Counted from the stretch's first letter, positions 1-8,985 are shown. The stretch is DNA of 44,705 nt from Marinosulfonomonas sp. (GCA_015488685.1 WFNH01000021.1:1-44705); one strand, 5' to 3'. Made by a program: numbers and translations. Notes: a model not told the origin generated them from the sequence alone.

Positions 1-65
1 CATTGATTGACCCGTTTATAACCTTTTTGGCCTGTCAAATATTCCATTTCTTTGTAAGCGTCCAT
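1..65 (-). CDS. Partial CDS, N-terminus of an unrecognised protein
   Basis: Only the first 21 codons lie inside the window; the protein begins MDAYKEMEYLTGQKGYKRVN and runs off the left edge. The ATG is preceded by a good ribosome binding site (GGAGG, about 9 nt upstream on the minus strand). It is the next gene downstream of the thioredoxin gene on the same strand, separated by 43 bases that carry a repeat-like element. I do not recognise the family from so short a piece, and function cannot be inferred. Confidence 0.55.
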   Translation of the reverse strand, partial: MDAYKEMEYLTGQKGYKRVNQ

Positions 66-69
66 CACC

Positions 70-108
70 TAAGCCTCCGGCGGGGATATTTATACGAAAA
101 AGAAACCC
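70..108 (+). repeat. Intergenic hairpin-plus-ATTT repeat, copy A
   Basis: An imperfect GC-rich inverted repeat (CCTCCGGCGGGG) is followed directly by GATATTTATACGAAAAAGAA. The same layout, GC-rich dyad then G(G/A)TATTT then an A/G-rich GAAAA tail, recurs at 19922-19978 (minus) and 44056-44095 (plus). This copy lies between two minus-strand genes and its dyad overlaps the ribosome binding site of the left one. It resembles a short dispersed intergenic element; three loose copies in one window are suggestive, not proof. Confidence 0.45.
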
Positions 109-519
109 TTACGAGGTCGCCGCCGCAAGGGCCGTGTCCATCAATCCCTTGATCTGGTCCTTGCTGGTGCCTGCAACGATACGGCCCAGTTCCTTGTCGC
201 CCTTCAGCACGACCAGAGTCGAGCGGCGCGGGATTTTCAGTTCATTCGACAATTCGCCATTCCCGTAATCATCCCAGTCCACTTTGATAAAGGTGATGTT
301 CTTGTTGTAATCGGGGTTTTCTGCGCGCAGGGCATCGATTATCCGCCCTTGTGCCGCGCAGGTGCTGCACCATGTGGCAGAAAAATCGAGGAATACGGTT
401 TTTCCTTCGGCCAATGCTTTCTTGGCCATGCCGGGGGTGTAATTGGCCGGCTCGGCGAGAGAGGCCAGCGGGGCGAGGGTTGCGGCGGCGGTCAGGGCGA
501 TAAATTCGCGGCGTTTCAT
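109..519 (-). CDS. Thioredoxin-family protein with Tat-type signal
   Basis: 136 aa. The N-terminus has a twin-arginine pattern (KRREFIAL), a hydrophobic stretch and an ASLA cleavage site near residue 22, so the mature protein is probably periplasmic. The redox motif WCSTC is at residues 50-54 (Cys51, Cys54), followed by a thioredoxin-like beta strand (FIKVDWDDYG) and an IPRRSTLVVL segment in the position of the cis-Pro loop. It lies 12 nt downstream of the CcdA-like gene, so the pair probably forms a thiol-reducing relay: CcdA carries electrons across the membrane and this protein passes them to a periplasmic client. Similar pairs serve cytochrome c maturation or Sox systems (SoxV/SoxW), but nothing here identifies the client. 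Confidence 0.88.
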   Translation of the reverse strand: MKRREFIALTAAATLAPLASLAEPANYTPGMAKKALAEGKTVFLDFSATWCSTCAAQGRIIDALRAENPDYNKNITFIKVDWDDYGNGELSNELKIPRRSTLVVLKGDKELGRIVAGTSKDQIKGLMDTALAAATS

Positions 520-531
520 ATCAATGCTCCT

Positions 532-1245
532 TTAGATTGTTACGGAAAAGTCAACCAGCCAGGCGGGCATGTTCTGCACGATCCAGCCTTCGATGACCTG
601 TTGAAAGTTGGTCAGGATCGCAACCCCGACCAGAATGAACACTGCCCCCATTACCGGGCGGGATTTATCGGCGATTTTGCGCATCAATGCCTGTCGTTTC
701 ATAATCACCGACCGTGCGCCATAGCCCAGCGCCAGAATGATCGTGGAAATCCCCATGGCAAAGGCGAACATGATACCGCCGGCCAGCCACAGGCTTTGCC
801 CTTGAGAAGCCAGTCCGATCGCACCGCCCAAGGTCGGTCCGACACAGGGCGACCAGACCGCGCCCAGCAACATGCCGCCCAGAAACTGCCCCTTCAGGCC
901 GGAGCGGTCCATCGTATCCATCCGGCTGTCGGCGCGGGTTGAAACGCCAGCGGTCGCGGTGGTAAATCCGGCGCTGAAACGGGGCACCAGCAAGATCAGG
1001 CCAAAGCCGATCATCATCACCGCCGCGGCGCGGGCCACGGTTTCCTCGCGAATGCCCAGCGCATGGCCAAGGGTGGCAACGCCGATGCCAAGGGTGACAA
1101 AAGCAAGGCTCATCCCCGCCGCCAGCGCCAGTGGGCCGCGTTTGTCGGCCTGAATGGCGGTGGCCAGCACGATCGGCAGCACCGGCAATACGCAGGGGTT
1201 GATCAGGGTCAGCAGGCCGGCGGCATATCCAAGTAGTAATTCCAT
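532..1245 (-). CDS. ccdA: CcdA-like cytochrome c biogenesis / thiol-disulfide transporter
   Basis: 237 aa and strongly hydrophobic, with about six membrane segments. The two hallmark cysteines sit in INPCVLPVLP (Cys18) and VWSPCVGPTLGG (Cys134), the positions used by CcdA/DsbD-type proteins to move reducing power from cytoplasmic thioredoxin to the periplasm. I chose the ATG at 1245 (MELLLGYAAG) because the upstream in-frame start at 1281 is a GTG that would add a polar extension ahead of the first membrane helix. It is followed 12 nt later by the thioredoxin-like gene, giving a two-gene operon. Confidence 0.88.
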   Translation of the reverse strand: MELLLGYAAGLLTLINPCVLPVLPIVLATAIQADKRGPLALAAGMSLAFVTLGIGVATLGHALGIREETVARAAAVMMIGFGLILLVPRFSAGFTTATAGVSTRADSRMDTMDRSGLKGQFLGGMLLGAVWSPCVGPTLGGAIGLASQGQSLWLAGGIMFAFAMGISTIILALGYGARSVIMKRQALMRKIADKSRPVMGAVFILVGVAILTNFQQVIEGWIVQNMPAWLVDFSVTI

Positions 1246-1320
1246 ACCCGTTACATGCCGCGAAAAGGTGTGGCCTGTCACCCGTTTGGGCGATGCCGGT
1301 TGTTCACATCCTTGTTAGAT

Positions 1321-2190
1321 TTATGTGGTAGTTTGTTTGGACAATTGCACCGCCAAAATCCCGCCCGCAATGATCACCACGCCCAGAACATCCATCAGGC
1401 CGATCTTTTCGCCCAACAGGGCGGCTGCAATAGCCACCCCGAAAAACGGGTTTAGGAAATGGAAGGTGGCGGCCCGCACCGCACCGATCCGCGCCACCAG
1501 CGCGAACCAGATCCACGTGGCCAACAGGCCCGGTGCAAGGGTGGTGTATATGAATGCCACCACCAGCGGCCATGTAAAATTCACCTGAAGGGTTTCCAAA
1601 AACAGTGATGCCACCGCCAGAACCGCTGCCCCGACGAACATCTGCAAGCCGACAATCATCATCAGATTGCCACCGCTGGAGGCCCCGCGCATGGACAGCG
1701 TGGCGATGGTCAGCGCGATGGTGCCGATCACGCACAAAGCGATGCCGAACATATCTACCCCGCCGTTGATGCGCGACCCCATGATGATCACCACGCCGAT
1801 CACCCCAGCGATCAGGCCCAGAACAGCAATCGGGTGTAGTTTATCGCGGTAGAACACCCAGCCGGCAAAGGCGACCATCAGCGGCATTACGGAGGCAATG
1901 ATTGACGCCAGCGAGGCTTCTATCGTCTGCATGGCGTAGAAGAACAGCCCCAGATACAGCGCGTTCTGGCACAGGCCGAATATGAAAGTTGCGCGCCATT
2001 GATCACGGGTCAGGTGCCATGTTTGCCCCATCAGGCGCGCCAGCAATACACCCAGTATTCCCGAAACAAAGAACCGTAAGGAAAGCGAAGCCAGCGGCGG
2101 GGCGTTGGCCACGATGATCCGCGCCGAGGAAAAGGCCGACGACCAGATAAAGGCAAAGCTTAGCCCCATAAAGATTGCGCGAATGTCCAT
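1321..2190 (-). CDS. EamA/DMT-family transporter
   Basis: 289 aa with about ten hydrophobic helices arranged as two EamA repeats (roughly residues 8-140 and 150-285). The first helix carries the typical FAIWSSAFSSAR pattern, and the second half has the ALL(G)EKIGLMDVLGVVIIAGG ending common to drug/metabolite transporters. Substrate cannot be told from sequence; members export amino acids, metabolites or drugs. The gene stands between the CcdA pair and HU on the same strand, but the strong terminator at 2205-2231 separates it from HU. A second, partial EamA gene lies at the right edge of the window. Confidence 0.85.
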   Translation of the reverse strand: MDIRAIFMGLSFAFIWSSAFSSARIIVANAPPLASLSLRFFVSGILGVLLARLMGQTWHLTRDQWRATFIFGLCQNALYLGLFFYAMQTIEASLASIIASVMPLMVAFAGWVFYRDKLHPIAVLGLIAGVIGVVIIMGSRINGGVDMFGIALCVIGTIALTIATLSMRGASSGGNLMMIVGLQMFVGAAVLAVASLFLETLQVNFTWPLVVAFIYTTLAPGLLATWIWFALVARIGAVRAATFHFLNPFFGVAIAAALLGEKIGLMDVLGVVIIAGGILAVQLSKQTTT

Positions 2191-2204
2191 TCCTGTATCC
2201 CACG

Positions 2205-2231
2205 AAAAAGGGCCGCCCCATCGGGCGACCC
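2205..2231 (-). terminator. Rho-independent terminator of the HU gene
   Basis: On the minus strand, a 9-bp stem (GGGTCGCCC / GGGCGGCCC, one T-G pair) with a four-base loop is followed by TTTTT. It lies 38 nt after the HU stop codon and before the EamA start. Confidence 0.85.
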
Positions 2232-2268
2232 TATCGGTTTTCCATTTGGGCGCAAGGCCCGCCGGAAA

Positions 2269-2559
2269 TTAGCCGTTTACGCTGTCTTTCAGCGCTTTGG
2301 CGATTGTCATTTTGACAACTTTGTCAGCAGCTTTTTTCAACTGCTCGCCAGTGGCGGGGTTGCGCACCATGCGCTCGGGGCGCTCGCGGCAATAGATTTT
2401 GCCAACGCCGGGCAGAGTTACTGCACCACCGCCGGAAACTTCACGGGTGATGATCGCAATGATCGCATCCAGCGCGCCGGATGCCGATTTCTTGTCTGTG
2501 CCCATTTCTTCGGCCAGAGCGGCTACAAGTTGGGTCTTGGTCATTGGTTTCGTCGCCAT
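2269..2559 (-). CDS. HU-family DNA-binding protein
   Basis: 96 aa. It begins MATKPMTKTQLVAALAEEMG and has the HU/IHF architecture: N-terminal helical dimerisation part (to about residue 48), then the LPGVGKIYC strand and the DNA-minor-groove arm ending in RNPATGE (near residue 70), the family signature with the intercalating proline. The start has AGGAGA about 9 nt upstream. It is a single gene with its own terminator. HU proteins bend DNA and compact the nucleoid. The arm sequence RERPERMVRNPATGE is shorter in basic residues than Escherichia coli HU, and such divergent HU copies are common in alphaproteobacteria. Confidence 0.9.
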   Translation of the reverse strand: MATKPMTKTQLVAALAEEMGTDKKSASGALDAIIAIITREVSGGGAVTLPGVGKIYCRERPERMVRNPATGEQLKKAADKVVKMTIAKALKDSVNG

Positions 2560-2630
2560 TTTACAGGTCTCCTTGTTCTGCCCGCGTTATCTTGGGCCTC
2601 ATTGGGCGTATTTAACTGAATGTTGGGGGC

Positions 2631-2653
2631 AGGCACAACGATTAGCTGTGCCT
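2631..2653. terminator. Hairpin with T-run on the plus side, role uncertain
   Basis: AGGCACA and TGTGCCT form a 7-bp stem around a 9-base loop; on the plus strand it is followed by TTTTCCCCTTTTTTT. The T-rich side faces plus-strand transcription although both neighbours are minus-strand genes, so it could block antisense transcription entering amn or act as a structure at the 3' end of amn mRNA. Confidence 0.4.
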
Positions 2654-2694
2654 TTTCCCCTTTTTTTGCCGATTTTATCTGGTTTTAGGCGAAA

Positions 2695-4182
2695 TTACAG
2701 GAATGCGGTCTCTTCGAAGCTGCGTAATTTACGCGAATGGATGCGTTCCAGCGGCATTTCGCGCAAGGATTCCATGGCGGAAATGCCGATTTGCAGGTGG
2801 CGGGCGACCTGCGTGGTGTAAAAATCGGACGCCATACCGGGCAATTTCAACTCACCATGCAGGGGTTTGTCGCTGACACATAGCAGCGTGCCATAGGGCA
2901 CCCTGAAGCGAAAACCGTTGGCGGCAATCGTTGCGCTTTCCATATCCAGCGCGATGGCGCGGGATTGGGACAGGCGCTGCACGGGGCCGGAATCGTCGCG
3001 CAGTTCCCAGTTGCGGTTGTCCAGTGACGCGACCGTGCCGGTCCGCATGATGCGTTTCAACTCGAACCCTTCCAGCTTGGTCACTTTGGCAACGGCCTGC
3101 TCCAGCGCGATCTGGATTTCGGCCAGCGCAGGGATGGGCACCCAGACGGGCAGGTCATCGTCCAGAACGTGATCTTCGCGCAGATAGGCATGGGCCAGCA
3201 CGAAATCCCCAAGCGATTGCGAATTGCGCAGGCCCGCGCAGTGGCCAACCATCAGCCACGCATGGGGGCGCAGCACCGCGATATGATCGGTGGCGGTTTT
3301 GGCGTTTGACGGGCCCACACCGATATTGACCAGAGTAATCCCGCCGCCACCTTTGCGTTTCAAATGGAAGGTGGGCATTTGTGGTTGCTTGTCGGGCTGG
3401 GGCATGGGCGCGTCTGCATCGGTGATTTCCACATTGCCGGTGCTGACAAAGCTGATGTAGCCGCTGTCGGGGTCGGCCAATTGGGCGCGGGCGTAGGCCT
3501 CGAATTCCTCGAAATAGAACTGGTAGTTGGTGAACAGGATATGGTTCTGGAAATGCTCGGGCTTGGTGGCGGTGTAATGCGCCAGACGGGCCAGTGAATA
3601 ATCAATCCGTTGCGCAGTGAACGGCGCCAGAGGGCCAGAGCCATCGGGGTTTTCAAAACCGAAACCGTTGACGATATCGTCATTGGTGGTGGACAGGTCG
3701 GGCACATCGAACACATCGCGCAGCGGGAAATCCATTGCGCCCTCTTGTGGCACGGTTACGTTGGCTTCGCTGGCCACCGCAAAATGCACCGGCATCGGGG
3801 TTTGCGACAGGCCGATAGAGACCGGAACGCAATGGTTTTCCAGCAGCAGGCCGATTTGCTGTTCCAGATAGAAACGAAACAGATCGGGGCGGGTGACCGT
3901 TGTGGCATATGTGCCGGGTTCGGAAACATGGCCAAAGCTGAGGCGGGTGTCGACCTGGGCATAGCTGGTCGTTGTAATGCGGATTTCGGGGTAAAACGCC
4001 CGCACCCGTGCCTTTGGGCGTTTACCGCCAATGGTATCCGCGAAATGCTTGCACAGGAACTCTGTCGAGGTGTTGTAAAGTGTGCACAAACGGTCAACAG
4101 CGGCGCGGGCATCGGTGAATTCTTCGGCTGTGATGGCGGGTGGGGTCAGAGTGTCGGTCTCTGTTATTATCATTTTCGTCAT
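2695..4182 (-). CDS. amn: AMP nucleosidase
   Basis: 495 aa, close to the 484 aa of Escherichia coli Amn. It hydrolyses AMP to adenine and ribose 5-phosphate. The N-terminal AMP-nucleosidase domain (about 20-170) includes the RVRAFYPEIRITT and GTYATTVTRPDLFRFYL segments; the C-terminal half is a nucleoside-phosphorylase fold with NIGVGPSNAKTATDH, HAWLMVGHCAGLR, ALDMESATIAANGFRFRVPY and the LCVSDKPLHGELK loop. The start ATG shares the ATGA overlap with the adenine deaminase stop and has GAGGA six bases upstream, inside the end of that gene, so the two are translationally coupled. The product adenine is the substrate of the upstream-encoded enzyme. Confidence 0.95.
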   Translation of the reverse strand: MTKMIITETDTLTPPAITAEEFTDARAAVDRLCTLYNTSTEFLCKHFADTIGGKRPKARVRAFYPEIRITTTSYAQVDTRLSFGHVSEPGTYATTVTRPDLFRFYLEQQIGLLLENHCVPVSIGLSQTPMPVHFAVASEANVTVPQEGAMDFPLRDVFDVPDLSTTNDDIVNGFGFENPDGSGPLAPFTAQRIDYSLARLAHYTATKPEHFQNHILFTNYQFYFEEFEAYARAQLADPDSGYISFVSTGNVEITDADAPMPQPDKQPQMPTFHLKRKGGGGITLVNIGVGPSNAKTATDHIAVLRPHAWLMVGHCAGLRNSQSLGDFVLAHAYLREDHVLDDDLPVWVPIPALAEIQIALEQAVAKVTKLEGFELKRIMRTGTVASLDNRNWELRDDSGPVQRLSQSRAIALDMESATIAANGFRFRVPYGTLLCVSDKPLHGELKLPGMASDFYTTQVARHLQIGISAMESLREMPLERIHSRKLRSFEETAFL

Positions 4183-5987
4183 TTATTTTCCTCAAATAAC
4201 TCGGTCAGTTCGAATTTGGTTACATCCACCAGCCCAAGGTCGGAGATCCGCAATTCGGGGATCACCACAAGGGCCAGTAGGGAATGTTGCATATAGGCGT
4301 TGTTGACGGTGCAACCGCAGGCGGCCATGGCTTCGACCATCTTTTGCGCTGTTGCAGCGACTTCGACAGCGGGGGAATCGGACATCAGGCCAGCGATGGG
4401 CAGTTGCACCAGCGCCAGTTCTTTCCCGTCCTGCCAGACGGTCACCCCGCCGCCGACTTCGCCCAGCCGGTTGGCCGCCAGCGCCATATCCTCGCGCGAT
4501 GTGCCGACAACGATCATGTGGTGGCTGTCATGGGCGACCGAGCTGGCCATTGCCATCCGGCCCTTATAGCCAAAGCCCGAGACAAAGCCGTTCACCACCT
4601 CGCCTGTGGCGCGGTGGCGTTCGACCAGTGCGATCTGGCAGACATCGTTTGCCTCGTCACACAGAACCAGCCCGTCCTGCACATCCAGTTCGGCCGTTAG
4701 CGCCTTAGTCGGGGCTTGGTTTTCAACCACGCCGATCACCTTGGCCTTGACCGCATTCGCACCTTCGGGGGCTTTGATCTCAAAATCCGCCGCTTGCAGA
4801 TGTTTGCCCAGATGTACGGTACCACGGGCATCCTCGGGCCAGTCCAGATGCGGGCAATCCACGTTGATTTCACCCGCTTCGGCCACAATCACCCCTCGGG
4901 CAATCACGGTTTCGATCGGCAGGGTTTTCAGATCAGACGTCAGGATCAAATCGGCGCGGCGGCCCGGTGCGATAGACCCCAGTTCACGTTCCAGCCCGAA
5001 ATGGGTGGCGGTGTTGATGGTGGCCATTTGCAGCGCGATCAAAGGGTCACAACCGCAATCAATCGCATGACGCACCACGCGATTCATGTGGCCGTCATTG
5101 ACCAGCGTGCTGGAATGGCTGTCGTCGGTGCACAGGATGAAATTGCGCGGGTCCAGACCCTTTTCGGTCACGGCGGTGATCTGGGTTTCCACGTCATACC
5201 ACGCCGAACCCAGCCGCATCATGGAACGCATCCCCTGACGCACGCGCGCGATGGCATCGGCTTCGCAAACACCTTCGTGTTCGTCCGCAGGACCACCCGC
5301 CACATAGGCATGAAAGGCGGGGCCAAGATCGGGGCTGGCGTAATGCCCGCCCACGGTTTTGCCCGCGTTCTGTGTGGCTGCGATTTCGGCCAGCATTTTC
5401 GGGTCGGCATTGATCACACCGGGGAAGTTCATCATTTCGCCAAGGCCGATAATACCGGGCCATGTCATTGCCTCTGCCACGTCTTCGGGGGTGATTTCGT
5501 AACCGGTTGTTTCCAGACCGGGTGCCGAGGGCGCGCAACTGGGCATCTGGGTGAAGATGTTGATCGGTTGCAACATGGCTTCGTCATGCATCAGGCGCAC
5601 ACCGCGCAGGCCCAGAACATTGGCGATTTCATGCGGATCGGTGAACATGCTTGTGGTGCCATGCGGGATGACCGCGCGGGCGAATTCGGCGGGCGTAAGC
5701 ATGCCGGATTCGATGTGCATATGCGCATCACACAGGCCGGGGATGATGTAACGCCCCTCGGCCTCGATCACTTTGGTGCCCTCGCCAATGCAATGCGACG
5801 CATCCGGCCCGCAATAGGCGAACCGTCCGTCGGCAATGGCGATGTCATGATTTTCAAGGATTTCGCGGGATTGGACGTTCACCCATTCCCCGCCGCGAAT
5901 AACGGTGTCGGCCGCTGCGCGCCCTGCCGCAACAGCGATCAGGGTGGTAGCAGATTCAGGCCATGTTTTGAGAGTTGTATTTTCCAT
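4179..5987 (-). CDS. ade: Adenine deaminase
   Basis: 602 aa amidohydrolase that converts adenine to hypoxanthine and ammonia. Metal ligands are visible in CDAHMHIESG (His89, His91), followed by the AdeC-type TSMFTDPHEIANVLG, NFPGV, GHYASPDLG and FILCTDDSHSSTL blocks; the C-terminal adenine-deaminase domain (about 420-590) contains VSGFGYKGRMAMASSVAHDSHH. Length matches bacterial Ade (about 590-600). It is the first gene of a two-gene operon with amn, overlapping by 4 nt. Together they strip adenine from AMP and deaminate it, feeding the hypoxanthine/guanine branch of salvage. Confidence 0.95.
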   Translation of the reverse strand: MENTTLKTWPESATTLIAVAAGRAAADTVIRGGEWVNVQSREILENHDIAIADGRFAYCGPDASHCIGEGTKVIEAEGRYIIPGLCDAHMHIESGMLTPAEFARAVIPHGTTSMFTDPHEIANVLGLRGVRLMHDEAMLQPINIFTQMPSCAPSAPGLETTGYEITPEDVAEAMTWPGIIGLGEMMNFPGVINADPKMLAEIAATQNAGKTVGGHYASPDLGPAFHAYVAGGPADEHEGVCEADAIARVRQGMRSMMRLGSAWYDVETQITAVTEKGLDPRNFILCTDDSHSSTLVNDGHMNRVVRHAIDCGCDPLIALQMATINTATHFGLERELGSIAPGRRADLILTSDLKTLPIETVIARGVIVAEAGEINVDCPHLDWPEDARGTVHLGKHLQAADFEIKAPEGANAVKAKVIGVVENQAPTKALTAELDVQDGLVLCDEANDVCQIALVERHRATGEVVNGFVSGFGYKGRMAMASSVAHDSHHMIVVGTSREDMALAANRLGEVGGGVTVWQDGKELALVQLPIAGLMSDSPAVEVAATAQKMVEAMAACGCTVNNAYMQHSLLALVVIPELRISDLGLVDVTKFELTELFEENK

Positions 5988-6134
5988 TTACCTATTGTCG
6001 TCAGATTTGCGGATGATGCAAGCCCTGAAAACGCATGGCAGGTATGTTAGGGATAACTATCTGATAATGCGGCGAAAACAAATTCATTGAACCGGTTTAA
6101 TGGATATGTCCCGTTGGCATATTTGTCCTGCCGG

Positions 6135-8351
6135 TTAACGCCCGCCATCGATAATGTTTTCCAGAACATCCCGAAGGGCGCGTTCGGCCACATCATCGCG
6201 ACCGGTTGATTGCGGCTGTCGCACGGGTTCCACTGGCGTTGGCGGGGCAGGAATGATCATCGGTAGGGGTTTGGGGTCGATCCCGTCCAGCACACGCACC
6301 ATAGCTTCGTGCCAGATGCTGGCAGGCAAGCCACCGCCGGTTACCCCTTTTAGCGGGGTGTTATCGTCATAGCCCATCCAGACGCCGGTGACATAATCTG
6401 CCGAAAAGCCGATGAACCACGCGTCGCGTGCCATTTGCGTGGTGCCGGTTTTGCCGGCCAACTGCCAGCCGTCAATCCGTGCGCGCCGTCCGGTTCCGCG
6501 TTCGACCACCTGACTCATCATATAGGTCAGTTTTCCGGCGGCCTCTTTACTGATCACCCGTTCGCCATAGCCGCCTTCCTGTTTCATCACGGGTTCAGTA
6601 TCACCCTGTAGACGCAGTTCGACCAGTCCGTAAGGGGTAACGCTACGGCCACCGTTCAAGATGCCGGCATAGGCACCGGTCATTTCGATCAGGGTAGATT
6701 CAGACGCGCCCAGCGCCAACGCCGGTCCTGCCGCAAGATCCTCGCGAATGCCGAATCCCGTGGCGACAGCCCGCACGGCATCGCGCCCAACGCTTTCGGA
6801 AATCCGCACGGTGGCGGTGTTTAGCGACCGCATCAGGGCTTCGGTCAGGGTGACGCGGCCATAGTATTTGTGACCATAGTTTTGCGGCGTCCACGGGCCG
6901 GAACCGGGGATGTTGATGGTCAGCGGGCCATCCATCACATAGTCATTCGGGCTGTATCCCAGATCAAGGGCAGCGGCATAAACGAAGGGTTTGAAGGTTG
7001 ATCCGGTTTGGCGCAATGCCTGTGTCGCACGGTTGAAGGCGCCGGAAACCTTGGTCTGGCGTCCGCCGACCATCGCCCGAACGGCACCATCTGCCGACAT
7101 CACGATAATTGCGGCCTGTGCCTTTGATCCGGCGCTTACCTTGTTTTCAAAGATATAGGTCAATGCATCTTCTGCGGCCCGCTGGATGCGCGGGTCAAGC
7201 GTGGTGCGGATGATCACGTCTTCGGTAGTGTCCTTGGTGAAAAACGAAGGGCCGCTGCTCATCACCCAATCGGCGAAATAGCCACCGGCGCGGGCTTGGG
7301 CGGCCTTGGACAATACTGCTGGGTTTTCCCGCGCCTGTGCTGCCTGTGCGCTTGTCAGATATCCCTGTTCTTCCATCAGTTTCAAAACCGTCAGCGCCCG
7401 ATCCTGCGAGCGTTGCAGGTTGTTCGTCGGAGCATAGCGCGTCGGCGCTTTCAACAATCCGGCAAGCATTGCGGCCTCGGCCGGATTTACATCGCTGGCG
7501 GATTTCCCGAAGTAACGCTGTGCGGCGGCTTCGAACCCGCGCGCGCCCGCGCCCAGAAAGGCGCGGTTCAGATAAATCGTCAGGATGTCGTCTTTGGAAT
7601 ATTTGGTTTCGAGCGCCAGCGCATAAACCGCTTCTTTGATCTTGCGCCAGAGCGAGCCTTGACGGCAGTCATCCTCGTAGGCCTTTTCCGATTTCCATTT
7701 TGCAGGATCATAGGGTTTGCCAAGACACAGCAATTTTGCTGTTTGCTGGGTCAGAGTTGACCCGCCATTACCCGACAGCGGCCCGCGACCGGCAGCCAGA
7801 TTGATCTTGATCGCGCTGGCCACACCACGCGGGCTAAGACCGAAGTGGCGGTAGAACCGTTTGTCCTCGGTCGCGACGACTGCGTTTTTCAGATGCGGCG
7901 AAACCGTGTTGGCGGTGACGATCCCGCCAAACAGATCCCCGCGCGAGGCAAAGCGGCGGTTGTCGCGATCCAGCAGAATGACCGAGCCACGCACGCGCCC
8001 GTCGACCAGTTGTTCAACAGGGGGCAGGGTAGAGTGGTAATACATCACCCCTGCGCCAACCGTCACACCGACAACAGCCGCAACGCGCCAGCCGATCCGC
8101 CACATCATTTTCAGAAGCCAGCCGAATATGCCCAGAAAGAAGCCTACGACGGGGTTGAATCTACGCTTGGTCCGGCGGGTTCTGCGCCGCGTTGCCTTAC
8201 GGGCTGCGGGTTTACGGCCTGCCGGTTTGCGCACCGGTGTCTTTTTCTTGGCCGCCGGTTTGGATGCCTTGCGTTTGCCCGCAGCCGGTTTGGCCGCAGA
8301 ATACCGCTTGTCAGCCACCAAACGGCCGCGTTTTTTACCTGTACCACTCAT
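6135..8351 (-). CDS. Class A penicillin-binding protein (PBP1A family)
   Basis: 738 aa bifunctional peptidoglycan synthase. Order of parts: a cytoplasmic tail with 28 Lys/Arg in the first 65 residues, a membrane anchor (about 84-104), a GT51 glycosyltransferase domain with EDKRFYRHFG (catalytic Glu162) and GGSTLTQQTAK (197-206), then a transpeptidase domain with the SxxK serine in TGSTFKPF (Ser451, Lys454), SLN (508-510) and KTGTT (633-637). All catalytic motifs are present, so it should polymerise and cross-link glycan in the periplasm. The AGGGTGAC ribosome site supports the ATG at 8351. It is transcribed alone, divergently from glnK. The tail, rich in K-P-A-A repeats, resembles histone H1 tails; such tails occur in several alphaproteobacterial PBPs. 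Confidence 0.93.
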   Translation of the reverse strand: MSGTGKKRGRLVADKRYSAAKPAAGKRKASKPAAKKKTPVRKPAGRKPAARKATRRRTRRTKRRFNPVVGFFLGIFGWLLKMMWRIGWRVAAVVGVTVGAGVMYYHSTLPPVEQLVDGRVRGSVILLDRDNRRFASRGDLFGGIVTANTVSPHLKNAVVATEDKRFYRHFGLSPRGVASAIKINLAAGRGPLSGNGGSTLTQQTAKLLCLGKPYDPAKWKSEKAYEDDCRQGSLWRKIKEAVYALALETKYSKDDILTIYLNRAFLGAGARGFEAAAQRYFGKSASDVNPAEAAMLAGLLKAPTRYAPTNNLQRSQDRALTVLKLMEEQGYLTSAQAAQARENPAVLSKAAQARAGGYFADWVMSSGPSFFTKDTTEDVIIRTTLDPRIQRAAEDALTYIFENKVSAGSKAQAAIIVMSADGAVRAMVGGRQTKVSGAFNRATQALRQTGSTFKPFVYAAALDLGYSPNDYVMDGPLTINIPGSGPWTPQNYGHKYYGRVTLTEALMRSLNTATVRISESVGRDAVRAVATGFGIREDLAAGPALALGASESTLIEMTGAYAGILNGGRSVTPYGLVELRLQGDTEPVMKQEGGYGERVISKEAAGKLTYMMSQVVERGTGRRARIDGWQLAGKTGTTQMARDAWFIGFSADYVTGVWMGYDDNTPLKGVTGGGLPASIWHEAMVRVLDGIDPKPLPMIIPAPPTPVEPVRQPQSTGRDDVAERALRDVLENIIDGGR

Positions 8352-8449
8352 TCGTCACCCTATCTGGTGCTTGCCTGTTTTTTGCCAACCTACACCGGCA
8401 ATACAGAATTGTAGAGGGGGTAGTTCGCATTGCGTGGCGTTAAGTTGCT

Positions 8450-8464
8450 GCCTAAATTTTAGGC
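8450..8464. promoter_or_regulatory. Perfect 7-bp inverted repeat between the PBP gene and glnK
   Basis: GCCTAAA-T-TTTAGGC is a perfect dyad roughly midway in the 258-nt divergent intergenic region, 98 nt from the PBP start and 145 nt from the glnK start. It could be an operator for either gene. It does not match the NtrC box I know. No T-run follows either arm beyond the dyad itself. The rest of the intergenic region is AT-rich and holds no other structure I can name. Confidence 0.35.
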
Positions 8465-8537
8465 GACAACACATATTTGCGCATAAATTGTGCGTTATCT
8501 CCCTGTTCCCCAATGAAATAACGCTCTGGTTGCTTGA

Positions 8538-8948
<411 letters not shown>

Positions 8949-8985
8949 GCCTATCGCGCCGGATCGAACAAGGGGAATTGGAACA

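Noticed and set aside
1246-1281. GTG start at 1281 for the CcdA-like protein
   Set aside because: It adds a polar 12-residue extension before the first membrane helix; the ATG at 1245 is the conventional start.
4716-6050. 444-codon open frame on the plus strand opposite adenine deaminase
   Set aside because: It is a GC-codon shadow of the well-supported ade gene; no ribosome site, and composition resembles typical antisense frames (His/Gly/Arg-rich).
5988-6134. Purine riboswitch upstream of ade-amn
   Set aside because: No conserved purine-riboswitch core could be recognised in the 147-nt spacer.
8435-8449. TGGCGTTAAGTTGCT as sigma-54 promoter for glnK
   Set aside because: The GG and GC doublets are 9 bases apart, not the strict 10; also no clear enhancer sites upstream.
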